64,000 nt of DNA, from assembly GCA_028023455.1 (NCBI GenBank), contig JAQFVV010006197.1:20893254-20957253 (forward strand), read 5' to 3'. The stretch comes from Epiperipatus broadwayi. Taxonomy: Eukaryota; Onychophora; Udeonychophora; Euonychophora; Peripatidae. The position numbers and the translations under genes are program-made. Position 1 is the first letter of the stretch. Every line of letters begins with the position of its first letter. Of the stretch, positions 12,276 through 25,178 are shown one piece after another. Under the pieces are notes generated by a model that worked only from the letters and a program-made list of their open reading frames with translations, was not told the origin of the DNA and did not search any database.

Positions 12276-15200
12276 ATGTGATGTGATGAACTGTGACTTC
12301 TCCTTAAACGGAGTCAGGAATCTCTCAGCAACTATGCTCAGAGAAACCTGTTAGCCACTTTATCTTCTCTTTCCATTCCCCACCCTAAGTTTGCCCATAA
12401 TATGCTCCATCCCATTTTCACAACATAATCTTTGTCAATTCTATGGCCTTTATATCTAAATCCCCCTCATTTCCCCCCTAAATCCTCCTCATTTTCTCCC
12501 AAACCCAGCATAAAAACCAATAACCTACTTTCTGTATAATCACTTTGTTCATATTTATTCTTCCAAAACTTCATTATTTATACTCTTTCTGCTTTCAAGC
12601 ATTTACATTCAATTAACAGATGCCTAATATTTTCTATGCATTCCTTACCCAATTTTCAGACTAAATCACCTATATTTTTCCATTTACGTGTATATTCTCT
12701 TGTTGCTAAAGATCCTGTTCGAACCATAAACAATATTATCATAAATTAAATTGCACTCAATGTTCCGTTTACTTCTATATATATTTAAACTTTTTACTCT
12801 CCATACTAGTTCTCTATCTCTCCAACTCCCTATTCTTTATTAATGCATCTATTCTTTTATCCCATTCCTTACCACTATAACACTCAACAATCCTTCTAAC
12901 ACAATCATCCCACCTTTTGTACAAATATACCGATATAAATTCTTTATCCAAATCTTCTGCATACCACATTACCTTTCTCACTCATCTTGTTGCCTGCCCT
13001 TTACTTGTAATTCAATTAAATACTATTTTGGCTATTCTTTTATTATCCATAAACTGCAACCTACCAAACATTTTAATTTTATTTTTTTGCATGTCTCATA
13101 TAAAACTTGACCATCCCATTTCTCCTTGAATTGTCTTCTTTGCTGTCAACACATCTGCATCTAATGCACATCTTCCTACTTCACTTTGTACTTTTTCTAA
13201 GTAATCTAATACCCTTTACTAACACAATGCATCATTACTATATGTTAACCCTGCTACTGCAACTCTCTTCCATACAGTTCTAGCTACATCATATTTATTA
13301 TATGAAAACACTGTTAATTTCTTTATCAATCCTCCCCCCCCCCCTTTTTTGTTTGCTTCACTTATCAATTTTTTCTCCCATTCATGCAAGCAATTTTTCT
13401 GATTACTAAAGAAGGGTTTCCCGCTTTTCTTCCAAAGTGTAAGCTTGTGGTTAAGATCTGTAGAGGTCCTTACCTTTGCATTTTCATACGCATATTCTTG
13501 AGGTTTACAGTCTTAGTAAATATTACTTATGTAATCAATGTGCATTTAAATAAATTTAAGATGATTCCCAAATAACTATATCTATTCACCACCCTTAACT
13601 TTATATTCCCCAATAAAAATTCTATGTCTTCTCTTTAACCATCATTATATTTGATTTTTCTTCACTAAATTTAATCCCCATCTCTTTACCCACCCTTGCA
13701 TATGTCCTCAGCATAACTTCCATATCTTCTTCTTTCTGCACACAAAAAAACATTTGCAAAAAAAGACCTGACAAAGTATATACTCCATTGCCAGCTATTA
13801 ACGGTATCTTTATCCCTCTTCCTAGTCTTTCTATTGCTCTCTCCATTTAACTCAAATACAACAAAAACAAAGTAGGTGACATAGAGCATCCTTTCTTAGT
13901 CCCACCCCATTTTTAACTTTAACTGATTCTATATCCCCTAATTGATACATATAGTAATTATTTTCATGTAATTTCTTAATAATATCGACTAAAGCTTCAT
14001 CAATTCCCAAATTTTGCTAAACTTAATCTATTTACTCTAACATATGCCTTCACTATATCTATAAAACTCATATATAAATGTCTGCCTGAATTCCTACTCA
14101 TATCCATAAGTTGTGTAGCTACAAATAAACTATCTCCTAAATGCCTATCTAATCTAAAACCTCCTTGCATTTCCTTTACTACATTATTTTCTTCCATCCA
14201 TTTTGCAACTCTTCCAGCCATCATATATGAAAAAACTTTATATAAAACTGATGTTACCGCTATCAGTCTATAATTGTTTAACTTTCTATGATCCTTACCC
14301 TTTCTTTTAAATAATAATCTTACTCTTGTATTACTCCAGCTACCCAGAAAAAACTCTTCTGTGCCATCTTATTGAAACAGGATAATAGCTTTACTTTTGC
14401 CCTAAATTCATTACCATCTCTGCTGCCCATCCATCTAAACCTCTTGCCTTTCCACTTTTGAATTTCTTCCCTGCCTCATTCAGTTCATTTTTTGTAAACC
14501 TAATATTCCCATTACTATATGCTTTCTTAATAGTAATATTAGCGATTAAGCCAATGCACATGTGCTTTTAAAGATAAAATTATAAATGAACACTCAATTT
14601 TTCCAGACACGAGATATAGTATTTTAGAAAGAATGGAATGAATCCACCCATTCTTTTGACCCAAACGTTTATGTATGGACAAATCTTAAGTGTGTGGAAA
14701 TAAGAGCATGAAGGTGTTACACGATCACTTTAAAATACATTTGTTAGGTTTGAACGAATGACACTTGCTAAATCTTTACAAGTGTCATTTGTTCAAACAT
14801 AACAAATGTAATTTAACGTGATCGTGTAACACCTTCATGCTCTTATTTCCATATATTTAAGATTTGCCCATACATAAACGTTTGGGTCGAAAGAATGGGT
14901 GGATTCATTCCATTCTTTCTAAAATACTATAGCTTATGTCTGGAAAAATTGAGTATTCATTTATAATTTATCTTTAAAAGTGCATGTGCATTGGCTTAAT
15001 CACTAATATTACTATTACATAAAAAACATAGCACTATATAAAATAATCTCATTGCATATGCTTTCATGTTTTCTATCACTCTGTTCTTCACATCTAACAT
15101 CTTTTCTATATCCATTACATATTTATTTAAGATTCTCTCTAAGTCTTCTCTAGAGCTACACTCTATTTCATCATCATCTGGTAACTATACTATATCTCTC

Positions 15201-15830
15201 CCCTACATTTCTCATTTTAATGTAATTCCAAAATTTTTTACTCCCATCTCTTCCACTTTTATTAATATCCTCCAACAATTTACTATTCAATTTCATTCTC
15301 TCTCTATAATTATCTATTTTAGCCAACTTCTTCTTTTCTAAGTACTTTTCCCATTTAGCATTAATATCTTTTTCACTTTCTTTGTTTTTAATAGCATACT
15401 TATATCCTCTGCATGTTTTTTCTTCTCTTTTACACTTTACTAATTCTCATTTTTTATTACTTTTATTCTTTTGAATATTCTCACCTAAAACCCTATTTGC
15501 CACTTTTTCTATTTCATCACACCAGTCCTTATACTCATCCCCAATCAACTCTTCCATTGTTTCTTCAACTTGTATTTTTATACTCTTCCAATTTATTCTT
15601 ATCATTCACTCTCCATACACATCTTTCACTATTGTTTCTACTTTTATTTCTATTCTCCATCACATTACTAACCATTTCTATTATAATGAAGTTATGACCG
15701 CTATTACATACTCCCTCTTCATTATCAAACACCTTCATTTTCTGTACTTTATTCATTCCCTCTTTCTCTACCAATACATAATCTACTGTATGAAATATAT
15801 TGTGTGAAATATATTATTTCTAGTCAAATA
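12276..15830 (-). mobile_element. LINE family A, degraded, - strand
   Basis: A 5'-truncated non-LTR retrotransposon read right to left. At 15565-15774 the end of an APE-like endonuclease shows NEEGVCNSGHNFIIIEM, with the usual SDH changed to SGH. At 14000-14224 RT motifs read MQGGFRLDRH and FIDIVKAYVRVNRL, with the motif A aspartate of the usual AYDR lost. At 13622-13889 the motif C region reads FANVFLCA (usual FADD), followed by VGKEMGIKFSEEKSNIMM. The C-terminal thumb and a zinc-knuckle region run at about 12600-13060. The 3' end is near 12276. Multiple stops and frameshifts are present and 14529-15016 is a later insertion. A related 3' fragment lies at 37001-37760 and a shorter one near 49205-49310. 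Confidence 0.85.
14529..15016. mobile_element. Hairpin (palindromic) element inside family A LINE
   Basis: A ~488-bp near-perfect palindrome. The outer ends read AATAGTAATATTAGCG and CACTAATATTACTATT, and the arms continue inward through AATGGAATGAATCCACCCA-like sequence to AATGACACTTG / CAAGTGTCATT around a centre near 14773. Arm identity looks about 95 percent over ~235 bp. It interrupts the LINE open frame and so is younger. There is no coding capacity. The target duplication is ambiguous. Confidence 0.85.
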
Positions 15831-18800
15831 TATACGCCCCCCCCTCACCATAGCAAACGTGCAAGTTATAACAATTTGCAATTGCTGTTTCTATAGGATA
15901 GACTTAATGGTTTAAAATAAGTTTGGCTATTCTATAATAAATAACTTCATATGCACTAGTTTAATCGCAAGTCTAATATTACAAGTTTGTTTCTTATTTA
16001 ATAAAATAATCGAATGGCATTATAGCTCGAGAGTTCATAAGAAAGAAATTTGAGCAGCAAAAGTACCAGAACTGGAATATATTCAAGGATAACAGAGACT
16101 GACACCCTTCCACTGCACTAAACTATGCAGGCCTTCTGATTTAATTACTTATAAATATTGTATTTGCAACAAATGGATTTAGCTTTTAATGGAAGTTAGT
16201 AGCAGAAATTACAACTCAATGAGTTTGCAGAGTACAACTTATACATAGTCTGATTAATAATACTACTTGCTGGGTTCACAATGGATTCCAGTTAATAGCA
16301 ATTGCTAACATATTTTTTAAAGGTCTATATAAATGAATTTGACAGATAGCATGGGATAGTTGTTCTGGGAATTTACTGTCATATATATATTGTCAATCAT
16401 TAATGGATCTTTTTTTTAATTAACCAGTAAACAAGATATGGTTGCTTAAATTATATTATTTGGCCAACTTACACAGATACATTTTATCAGTTTCAAAAAC
16501 CTGGAAAAATAACTTATTGATGTGGATGTTATCTGATTTTACCATATTAATAGTTTATATTATTTGTGATCATTCAAGTTGTGCATGAATAATCAACTAA
16601 TGGCAACATATTTTTCAAAGGATATGTTGCAAATTTAAAAGATGTCAAGAAATGTTTGTTGTTTTAGCAGGATATGTTTTTCAGTTTGACCTAATAACTT
16701 GATAGTATATCAGAAAGGTAAATGATGGTTTCCAGAAGGAAGGTGTATTAAATCTTAAAGATCCAGATACACCTGCGGACATTGGATAAATCAAAATAGG
16801 ATAAGAATTTATTAAACATTATCTTATTACTAAAACTTACAGTAATTGGCATAAAGATGGTGAAAGAAATAAGTTAAGCAGTTGAACTATCTCAGGATTT
16901 AAAAAAATGAAATACTTCATTATTTGCTAAAGTTTTCTGTCATCAATGTGAAGTATGATATAAAAATTGTAACTTCCTTATCAGTTTGTGCAGTTTTTCC
17001 AGCCTTAATCAGGGCTCGAGAGAAAAAATGTCAGGTTCATCGGTACTCAATTTGCATTTCTATTATGAGGAATGATACCAACTCCAACAGATGAGGATTT
17101 TCTAATGAGCACTAGCATTTTCTTAGATTAATATTGTATTATTACATTGTCTATTTTTCTCAAGCAGCCTATATAATCTTTCTGTTTTCTCAGTTTTACG
17201 ACAGAGCTAACTTTTATAAAAACTAACAAGACTTAAAAGTGCCAGAAACTATTTTTTGTTATTAGATATCTGAGGTTATAAATAGCTTTCACTTTATTGC
17301 TGATTGGATAAATACCCTTGGCAAAAAGTTCTTAATACTAGTAGCAGTATTCTCATTGATACTAATAGTTAACTATGAATCTCAGTCACCAGAAAATATT
17401 ATTAAGATAGTGCACCAGTTACTCCAGCAGCTACTGGAATCATGGAAGTTTGATGTATCAAAGAAAATCGATTTACTTTTTAATAGATTTTTGTGGCTGA
17501 TTATTAATAATGCCTCTGATCTCTATTCAGCAACAGATAGTTGAAGTTATGCTCACTGGAGATCAATTTTTGATAAAAACACCTACTATATAGTACGGGG
17601 AGAATCTGTTTAATTGTTGGGTTAATAACACAAATAAATAATCTGTTAGATTAATTGTTCACAGATGTTTGTTATTATAGTTTGATGGTGGGAACTATTG
17701 AAGTTACTATTCAAGGTTAGTGATCAATTCATCAACTACTGCTAACTGCAACTTGTCCAGTTGGACATAGTTCCGTATACAAAAACAAGTATTTCAAAAA
17801 TGTCTGGAAGGATAAAATAAGTTGTCTTCTCCCTGTGCAAATTTCAAAACTAGAAAAAGTATTTGCAGAGAAATCCAAGACTGAATAAAAAAGATGACTT
17901 TGACTATCTAAAAATAATAAAATATATTTTAACCGTATTACCATTAATACCGATATGTTTAATTTAATGCAGTCTTCAACTTCATATCTTTTTATTAAGT
18001 TCAACTTTACAACTTATTTAAATAATATCAAATTTCCAATTTACAAATTTGCTAACTTAATGAAAAGAACTATTTTCCCAAAAAAATAAAAATAAAAACA
18101 AAAAGGTGATCATCGAAACAAAAAAAAATCTCATCTCCTGGATTCAGTTAAAATAACTGTATAATATCATTACTATCAATTAAGATTTTAATTCCATGAA
18201 ATAAATAAGTGAATACCTATGATATATATATATGTAAGAAAATGATTTGAAGCTACTAATTTAAAGTTTATTCATAAACAATATATGTAATTACAGGTTG
18301 AATTGAGAATGTATTTTAATGCAAAATGTATATGCTTTACAACTAAATATTTCCAGCTGACAGAAAGGAATATTAAGATATGTTAATAATACGATGAAAG
18401 ATGCAAACTACACAAAAAATGTTAATATATTAAGTAAAACAACACATTTAATAAGCATATGATAGTGTGTGCAGATATATTTCAAATGAAATATTAAAGT
18501 GTAATTGTGAATTGGAATTTTAGAATCATGGAATATTATTATTTATTATGAAAAGTTGAGAATATTAATGTAACAATCATAATCATTTTATGTATGCATC
18601 TATTTGGATGTTCTATTATCTATTTCATTTCTGTATATTATTGGTAATAATGCTGATAATTCCATATATTCTTAATGTGAGGTTAGCATGCGAGTGAGTA
18701 GAAGGTACCTATTGAAACTATATTTATTTGATATATTCTAATCTGCCCAACTACATAGTTAATCACTTTGAGTAGATAGAGCTTTTATATCCACAGACGT

Positions 18801-21213
18801 AACATCATAAAAAACATAAATAGTATAGAACAGTCAATGAGATGGAACAATGATTACAATATGGTATACACTATGAGAAGGTTCAATATCAATAAAAAGT
18901 TCAGATATTTCATGGCATTTGTTATTATTGCTTCAACATATTTTTTCTAATGAACAGACATAGACTGTGATGAGAGATAATTATTTAGATATTTCAATCT
19001 CCAAATACTATTCCAAGTTTATCATAGCTTAATAGTGCCTAATGCAATGATAATCATGCCTCTTACCCAGAATGACAAAAATATCAAAATCTATTATAAA
19101 TTCCACCTTACCAAATTCAATCCCAAGGAATGTCTTATGGAGCAAACAGGCTATATGGCATCTTCACACATTCAAGTATACCTTATATATGTACATCACA
19201 TACCAGAACAATTTGTTGCATTTAGAGTCATTTTGTTTGAATTTATGACTAGAAAGTAAAAAGGTTTCGTAATCCATTACAGTTAATATGTTTTTGGCAA
19301 CATATGATTCTCAGAGTCCTTTACTATTTATATATATTATAAAAATAAAATCTTTTTTGGATTGCAAAATATGTATTAGTTTTCTGTATAGAAAAATTAT
19401 TCTATCCGGCATACATGGAATCCTGTTAAAAGTTTCTAAATTCTTCAACAAGATCTTCATCCACAGAAACAGACAATTCCTTTATTTTCATCTTAATAAC
19501 TGTGAAAATCTTCACTATAATATAAATATATATATACAATTTGCAAAATTAGCTTGCTGTATAATTTAGCTAAATATGAAGCATAAAGACATTATATTAA
19601 AAAAAAAAGAATTGAAGACAAAGGTATAATATGAGTCTTTAGTTCCAAAGAACAGACTTTAGCAACTATAAAACATCTCTTAAATGTTAATTTCATATTT
19701 ATCTAAAGTGAGGCATCTTAGGGTTCTATATTGTATGCTTATAAGTTTAATAACTAGTTAATTATTAATATATATATATGTAGACATGATTGTCATGTTT
19801 TTCTATACTATTAGTTCATCTTCAACTCATATCCATGATTTTTGTTATCGAATTTGAATTAGATGTGTTATAATTTAATTCCTCTTTTATTGTTTTTATT
19901 TTTGAAATACAAATTTCATATATTAGCCAGTATATTTTTTTTAATAATGAACTTCATGGAAATATAATGTGTATGTATTTTGTCTTATTATAAGATTTCT
20001 AATTTTAAGACATCTCTCTATACATCATAGTCAAAATTTTTCCATTTCCAAAATTTTGTCTGTATGTATTATCTAAATAGTTCTAGCAGTAACTACTACT
20101 TAAAATTTTTATTTTTTTTCCATAAATATTGATTTTTTTACTATAATTTTCTTGGAAATATCCTTCTCAGTGATTATAGTTAACAATATTATAAAATAAC
20201 TTATGCATTCCAATTGTTATTTTTTTAAAAAGAAGCAAAGACTTGTTTATTGCGCATAATTTAATATTAGTTATTTCTGTAATAATTTTTGAATTGGCCA
20301 GTATTCTGATTTGTTTCTTATTAGTAACTATAAAAAGTATTCTCTTTCTGTAAAGTGATTCTCTAATTACATCAATTTCTCATTGTTTTCTTTTACTTCT
20401 TTTTAAAAATTGTGATTAATTTGATTTTTGTTTCTAGTAGTTGAAGTCTTTTAACAAAAATAATCCTTATAATTTATTGTGTAAATATTCTTATAATTGT
20501 ACCAGTGACCATAAAGCTATTCATTTCTAGTTTATTTTATTGAAGTTCACATTCAAAAATTATTTTAATATGTAATGATCTAATGAAATACCCCTTAAGA
20601 ATAGTTCCCAATAAGTAAAACTGGAATACTATTTCATCTTAGTGAATGGAATGCATTTGTTCAGGCCTAGGAAACTTTTATAAAAAATTATCTCTTATAA
20701 ATTAGTCTTTCCCTAATAGTAGACAATACATTTTTGACCTTTTGATAAAGCAATTAACTGGTATTTTTCAACTGATTCATTTAACATCTTCATTTTGGGT
20801 TTATTATGATTAATTCTGTCATAAATTTTGAATTCTAGTCTTTTTGATCTTTCACCTTCTTCTTTTATGGTACTTTTCATATATATTCTTCTAAACTTTG
20901 ACATTATAAAACTTTCAGGCCCTGAATTCATCTATATATCCCCACAAACTTTTATATTTAGCTATATTTTAAATTTTCTTATAAATTTTATAAAACTTAT
21001 TCCAAATACTTAGAAACTCATCCATATTCAATTCATTTCCTAAAAAGCTAATAATAATTTATTCTTAGCTACTGAATTATTATATATTTTATTCTTTTTT
21101 CTATAAAATTATTTTTTAAAAAAATATTTTTTCCCCACTCTATTCCAGTTTTGAAAAATTATTTTCTTAAAAAAATACACATTATAACTTTTATAATTAT
21201 TTTTGTAGTTAGT
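15831..21213. other. Gene-free region, 5.4 kb
   Basis: I found no gene, clear repeat boundary or RNA here. 16000-17600 has a less extreme base composition and several frames of 20-60 codons broken by stops (for example 17356-17544, 62 aa). It could be a decayed element, but no motif was firm enough to name. The frames at 17732-18004 (-), 19035-19259, 19288-19569 and 20713-20931 (-) have no recognisable features. A TA microsatellite occurs near 19770. Confidence 0.4.
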
Positions 21214-22752
21214 ATGGAAACAAAATTACAAGCATTACTCAGAAAGCATCGCAAGTACTTCATGGATTCAGAAAAGAGTAAAATAACATCATAATTCAGC
21301 AAAATTCCTCATCTTTATGGTCTACCTAAAATCCATAAGGTTCATGTTCCATTACGACTTATTGTTAGTTCTAGAGATTCACCTTGCCAGAATTTGGCAA
21401 GATTTCTCCTCAAAGTTCTAAGTCCTTTGGCATTCAAGACCCAATCATTTATCAGGGATTCTAGACACTTTGTAGAATTAATCAAGAACATGAAAATTGA
21501 AAGAACTGACTTACTGGTAAGCTTTGATGTGGAAAGTTTATTCACAAATGTACCATGTGAAAAAGCATTGTCTATTGTAAGAAAAAGATTAAATGATGAT
21601 AATAGTTTACAAACCAGAACAGCTCTTCCTATTGATAGCATAATGGAACTATTAACATTCTGTATAAAAAACCTACTTTCAATATAACACAGAATTCTTC
21701 CAACAAAATCAAGGAATGGCTATGGGCTCACCATGGTCTCCCCTGATTAGCAATATTTACATGGAAGAACTTGAAACCACAGCCATAAAATGTACTCCTA
21801 ATCCACCTAAAGTTTGGCTTCGCTATGTGGATGATACATTTGTTGTGTGGTCGCATGGTGAAGCATTGCTACAAACTTTCTGGATACACATCAACAACAT
21901 ATCCCCTTCAATTAAATTCACAATAGAACCAGAAAAAGAACAAAAATTGGCATTCTTAGATGTTCTTGGGACAAGACTGCCTCATGGCAAAATCAAAACT
22001 ACAGTTTACCGAAAACCGACACATACAGGAAAATACTTAGCTTATACATCTAATCACACCAGAAACACAAAACATGGAGTTATACTATCACTGTGGAACA
22101 GAGCAAAAGAAGTTTGTTCAGAAACTGGCGATTTGGAAAAAGAAAAGATCTATATAGAACAAACTCTTAAGAAAAATCAGCTGTTATTAAGAAAACATTA
22201 AATAAACAACAAAAAGAACCATCAAGAGAAAAGACAATTATTGGTATTGTAGTGAATCCATATATTCCAAAAATAGCAGACAAATTAAGGAAAATCTGCA
22301 ATCAGTATAACATCAGAACAGCTTTCCAGAGCCATACCACACTACGAGGAATTCTAACATCTATAAAGCCTAAACTTGAAATGCTGCAAAGAAAAAACTG
22401 TATCTATGAAATACCATGTGAATGTGGAAGAACATATATTGGTGAAACCAGCCATCCCATTCAAAAGCGCTTGCAAGAACATAAACTGATGATTAGAAGA
22501 GAAAAAACAGATGTGTCTAAGGTAGCAGACCATGTATGGACCAATGAACATATATGTTTGATTGGGAAAATACAAAAATATTGGACAAAGAAGAAAAGAT
22601 ACAAAGAAGAAAATTTCAAGAAGCTGCTCACATGACAATGGCAAAAAATCCCATAAGCCAACCTAGTGTGACTATACATAATGTATGGAAATCACTAATC
22701 AACTTTGCTCTGAGGAAAAAGTGGAGAAATCAGGAGGAACCTCATAGATAAG
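21214..22752 (+). mobile_element. Penelope-like element: RT plus GIY-YIG, broken
   Basis: Penelope-like elements encode a telomerase-related RT joined to a GIY-YIG endonuclease. Here the reading runs over four frames. HLYGLPKIHK-HVPLRLIVSS (21310-21370) and LVSFDVESLFTNVPCEKA (21512-21565, motif A) are followed by QGMAMGSPWSPLISNIYMEE (21708-21770, motif B), WLRYVDDTFVVW (21811-21850, motif C, aspartates intact), and KLAFLDVL with VYRKPTHTGKYL. The GIY-YIG domain reads CIYEIPCECGRTYIGETSHP with R and EH downstream (22399-22480). Defects: a stop near 21291, a frameshift near 21687, a stop at 22201 followed by a frame change, and another frameshift near 22600. The N-terminal part is missing, so the copy is 5'-truncated and inactive, though many motifs survive. 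Confidence 0.92.
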
Positions 22753-22781
22753 TATATAAAATTACTACATATGTTGCCTTT

Positions 22782-22864
22782 GGCAGGATAGCTGTTGGTT
22801 AGAGCATTACCTTAAAAATTCAATTATCAAGAATCTAAGGACCCAGGTTCGAATCCCATGCTAG
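22782..22864 (+). ncRNA. tRNA-derived pol III promoter-like segment
   Basis: Contains an A-box-like TAGCTGTTGGTTAGAGCATTA and a B-box-like GGTTCGAATCC, the spacing expected of a tRNA or tRNA-derived SINE head. The arms do not fold into a clean cloverleaf and the middle is AT-rich, so it is not a functional tRNA gene. It sits between the Penelope-like ORF and its hammerhead-like motif. It is either part of the element's terminal region or a small SINE inserted there. Confidence 0.55.
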
Positions 22865-22879
22865 TACTGTCACTGGTCA

Positions 22880-22935
22880 GGCCAGCAAGATCTGAAGAAG
22901 AGGGGAGAAAAATACCTCTCGAAACGTTGTGCATA
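22880..22935 (+). ncRNA. Hammerhead-ribozyme-like core (candidate)
   Basis: CTGAAGA at 22892-22898 matches the CUGANGA half of a hammerhead core. Next comes AGAGG ... CCTCT, which can pair as stem II, then CGAAAC at 22920-22925. Penelope-like elements are known to carry minimal hammerheads in their terminal repeats, and this lies ~130 bp after the element's coding remnant. The extra C before GAAAC and the A at position 10.1 depart from the consensus, and stems I and III are not obvious, so it may be inactive. Confidence 0.45.
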
Positions 22936-23034
22936 TACTAACCTGTTTGCTGTGATATTACTAACAATTAGTGCATATACTAATCTGTTTGCTGTGATAT
23001 TACTCACCTGTTTGCAGTGATATTACTAACAGTT
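22929..23034 (+). repeat. Short tandem repeat after Penelope element
   Basis: About 2.5 units of a ~41-bp motif with the core CTGTTTGCTGTGATATTACT, preceded in the first two units by GTGCATATACTAA. It abuts the hammerhead-like motif. Confidence 0.75.
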
Positions 23035-23164
23035 GAATGCATTTGGAATATTTATCTAAAATTAAACTTTTCTAAAAACATTCAACACACATATTAGATG
23101 ATGGAAATAGTTCAATATAAAAATACAGCTAGAACACCATCATCACAAACCTTCAGAAAAACAT
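23035..23164 (+). repeat. Penelope terminal-region tail
   Basis: TTGGAATATTTATCTAAAAT, AACATTCA, GATGGAAATAGTTCAA and CATCATCACAAACCTTCAGA match, in the same order, the right arm and tail of the fold-back at 3917-4062. It is probably the terminal repeat of the Penelope-like family. Confidence 0.6.
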
Positions 23165-25082
23165 AATTTACTTATCTTGTTAATATTAGATTTCATTCAA
23201 TCAAAGGTGACTTCTGTGTATTCCATTTTTTAAAATCCTTTGTCATTAATTTCTTAACACAACAGCAACAGTCGCTTTCTACTTTGCCTTGTGAGGGTCA
23301 TCAAAGACTATTTATTATGATCTGTTTAGATCTAATATAGGAGATTTGAACACAGACTTTCAAGTTCCTTATAGTCATCCACTCTAATTACATCTAAACT
23401 CCAGGTATATAAAGTGTACTTGTATTTAAAATATGATCTGTTTAGTAAATTAAATTTTTCAAATAGCAAAAAATATTGCCCACATTGTATTTGGGATAGC
23501 CTACAAGTTTCTGTTTATTTTAGAATATTTGTTTTTGTAAACTTTCATCATCCAATCATGATGGATGCATTTTAGTTAACATTTTGATTTACTAGTGATT
23601 TTTGTTCGGTGCCCACTTTATATAAATGTCCTTATTATGTTATACTGTATATTTAATCTTCTAACATTCAGTTTTGAATCTTTTTTTTTTAATCGCTTAA
23701 TTTGAAAGATATTCAAAAATCATTAAATTTACTTATATTTGACTTTTTGCATATTTAATTTTTTTTTTGCAGGGTCATATTTTCTGCCTCCAAAGTTGTC
23801 CCCTAGGACTTGGATTTTTCTATTTTATGGCTAAATATTTTCCCCCTTCAGTACAGTTTCTTATCTTGTGTAAGGCCTAAATTCAAATGTTCAATACCCA
23901 ATTTTCAATTATTAGATTTCATCCAAAATTAAGCAATTTACTTTTTTCTCTCTCTCATCATTCTGCCTTTCTATAGATAGTTACAATTTTTCTAAACTTA
24001 AGATCATTATAATTTCATTTAATCTTGTTTGGATAGCAAAACATGCTGCTTATCTTGGAAAATTTTTTAATTTCGGATTTTGGGAATGCCAATAAAAATT
24101 TAAAAAAAGACTTGCAGATAGATATTGTGGGCAAGTATTTTCTTTTAAAAAAAATTTGCCATCATTGTCAATGGACGATTTCTATTTAATTATGGAATTA
24201 TTTTCTCATCTTCGTAAAATATGCATTCTTTTACAATTAATTGCATTTGGTTGCTGAATGTAGATTATTGATTGAATCCGCAGATGATATATAGTAGAAT
24301 AACCTTCAGATGATAATTACCTGCGAATAACCAATAATCATGGGTTTAATAAGCTGTTGGCCTATTAAAAGTTAGGTACCGTTTTTGATATTTTTTACTT
24401 CTGATATTCTCTCTCCATTTTCTTTTTTTAAATTTATCTTACTCACTTAGATTTAAAAAATAGTTGGACCTCATTGAAGAATGGATTAAAAAATAAAAGA
24501 ACAATGAGAATGATAATCGAATTCTAAATACAATAAGACAAGATGATTTTAAAAAACAAAATTATAAAAGAATCTAATCGTTCTCTAACTTCTCTTACAT
24601 TTTATTTATTAGAGAATGACGAACTATTATAGATTTTTTCTTTTTAAAATAAGTAAATAATTATCAAAAGCAAAAAGAAAAACATGAATGTATTAACTGA
24701 AAAAAATTGTATTCTCTATATTTCGTATAAGTTCTTTAAATAAAATATACAATTTTTTAATTTTAAAAAGCAATAAATGCGTAGCACAGAGTTGCTAGTC
24801 TAAATTCAAATCCGCGTAAAATGAAACAAAAGAAAGAGAAGCTTTTAAAATATTAAAATCAACATTACCTTATTTTTTTATTTGTTCTTATGAAAGAATT
24901 AGTATGTTTAATTGTATTATTAAAAATATTTAATAACAAAAAATTTTCCGCGGGAGAAAAAATTACTTTTGATGTCTATCAAAACTTATAAAAAATACCA
25001 CAAGAGGGCATATAAGCTGAATGTTTGTTTGATTATATTTTTGTTTAGGGGAGAGTGGTCTCTTAGAAGAACGTGAAGGCCC
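23165..25082. other. Spacer and upstream region of YAE1
   Basis: No other gene was seen. The segment at about 23340-23410 (GAGATTTGAACACAGACTTT) resembles the start of the 42.3-kb fold-back family. The final ~120 bp before the YAE1 ATG contains the only CpG-rich bit (CCGCGG near 24948), a likely place for the promoter, but I see no definable core element. Confidence 0.4.
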
Positions 25083-25178
25083 ATGGCATCAGGTGATAGC
25101 ACGGAAATTTTTGATGAAGAAAGCTCAAACGTTATAGAAGAAAAACAATGGTCGCAACTTAAAGATTCTCGCATTAAA
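25083..25178 (+). CDS. YAE1: YAE1 domain-containing protein, exon 1
   Basis: YAE1 acts with LTO1/ORAOV1 as an adaptor that recruits the cytosolic iron-sulfur assembly machinery to the ABC protein ABCE1/Rli1 (known for the family). Exon 1 gives 32 residues starting MASGDSTEIFDEESSN and ending WSQLKDSRIK, an acidic N-terminus of the usual type. It ends in phase 0 at AAA followed by the donor GTATGT (25179). The ATG at 25083 is the first in frame; context CCC ATG G is favourable at +4. Exons 1-3 add to 531 nt, 176 residues plus stop, close to the length of animal orthologues. There is no similarity to neighbouring repeats. Confidence 0.85.

Noticed and set aside
13329-13343. Poly-C tracts (also near 15836, 58268, 60970) as regulatory or G-quadruplex elements
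   Set aside because: Single homopolymer runs in AT-rich DNA; could be slippage or consensus error, with no supporting pattern.
13622-14224. Three short separate genes on the - strand
   Set aside because: They carry ordered RT motifs of one degraded LINE and not independent proteins.
17356-17760. Possible decayed coding region of a retroelement
   Set aside because: Composition is less AT-biased, but no ordered motif set could be identified in any frame.
22782-22864. Functional tRNA gene after the Penelope element
   Set aside because: Box A and B motifs are present but the body is AT-rich and cannot form the stems.
22929-23034. CRISPR-like array
   Set aside because: Units are adjacent without regular unique spacers, in a eukaryotic retroelement tail.
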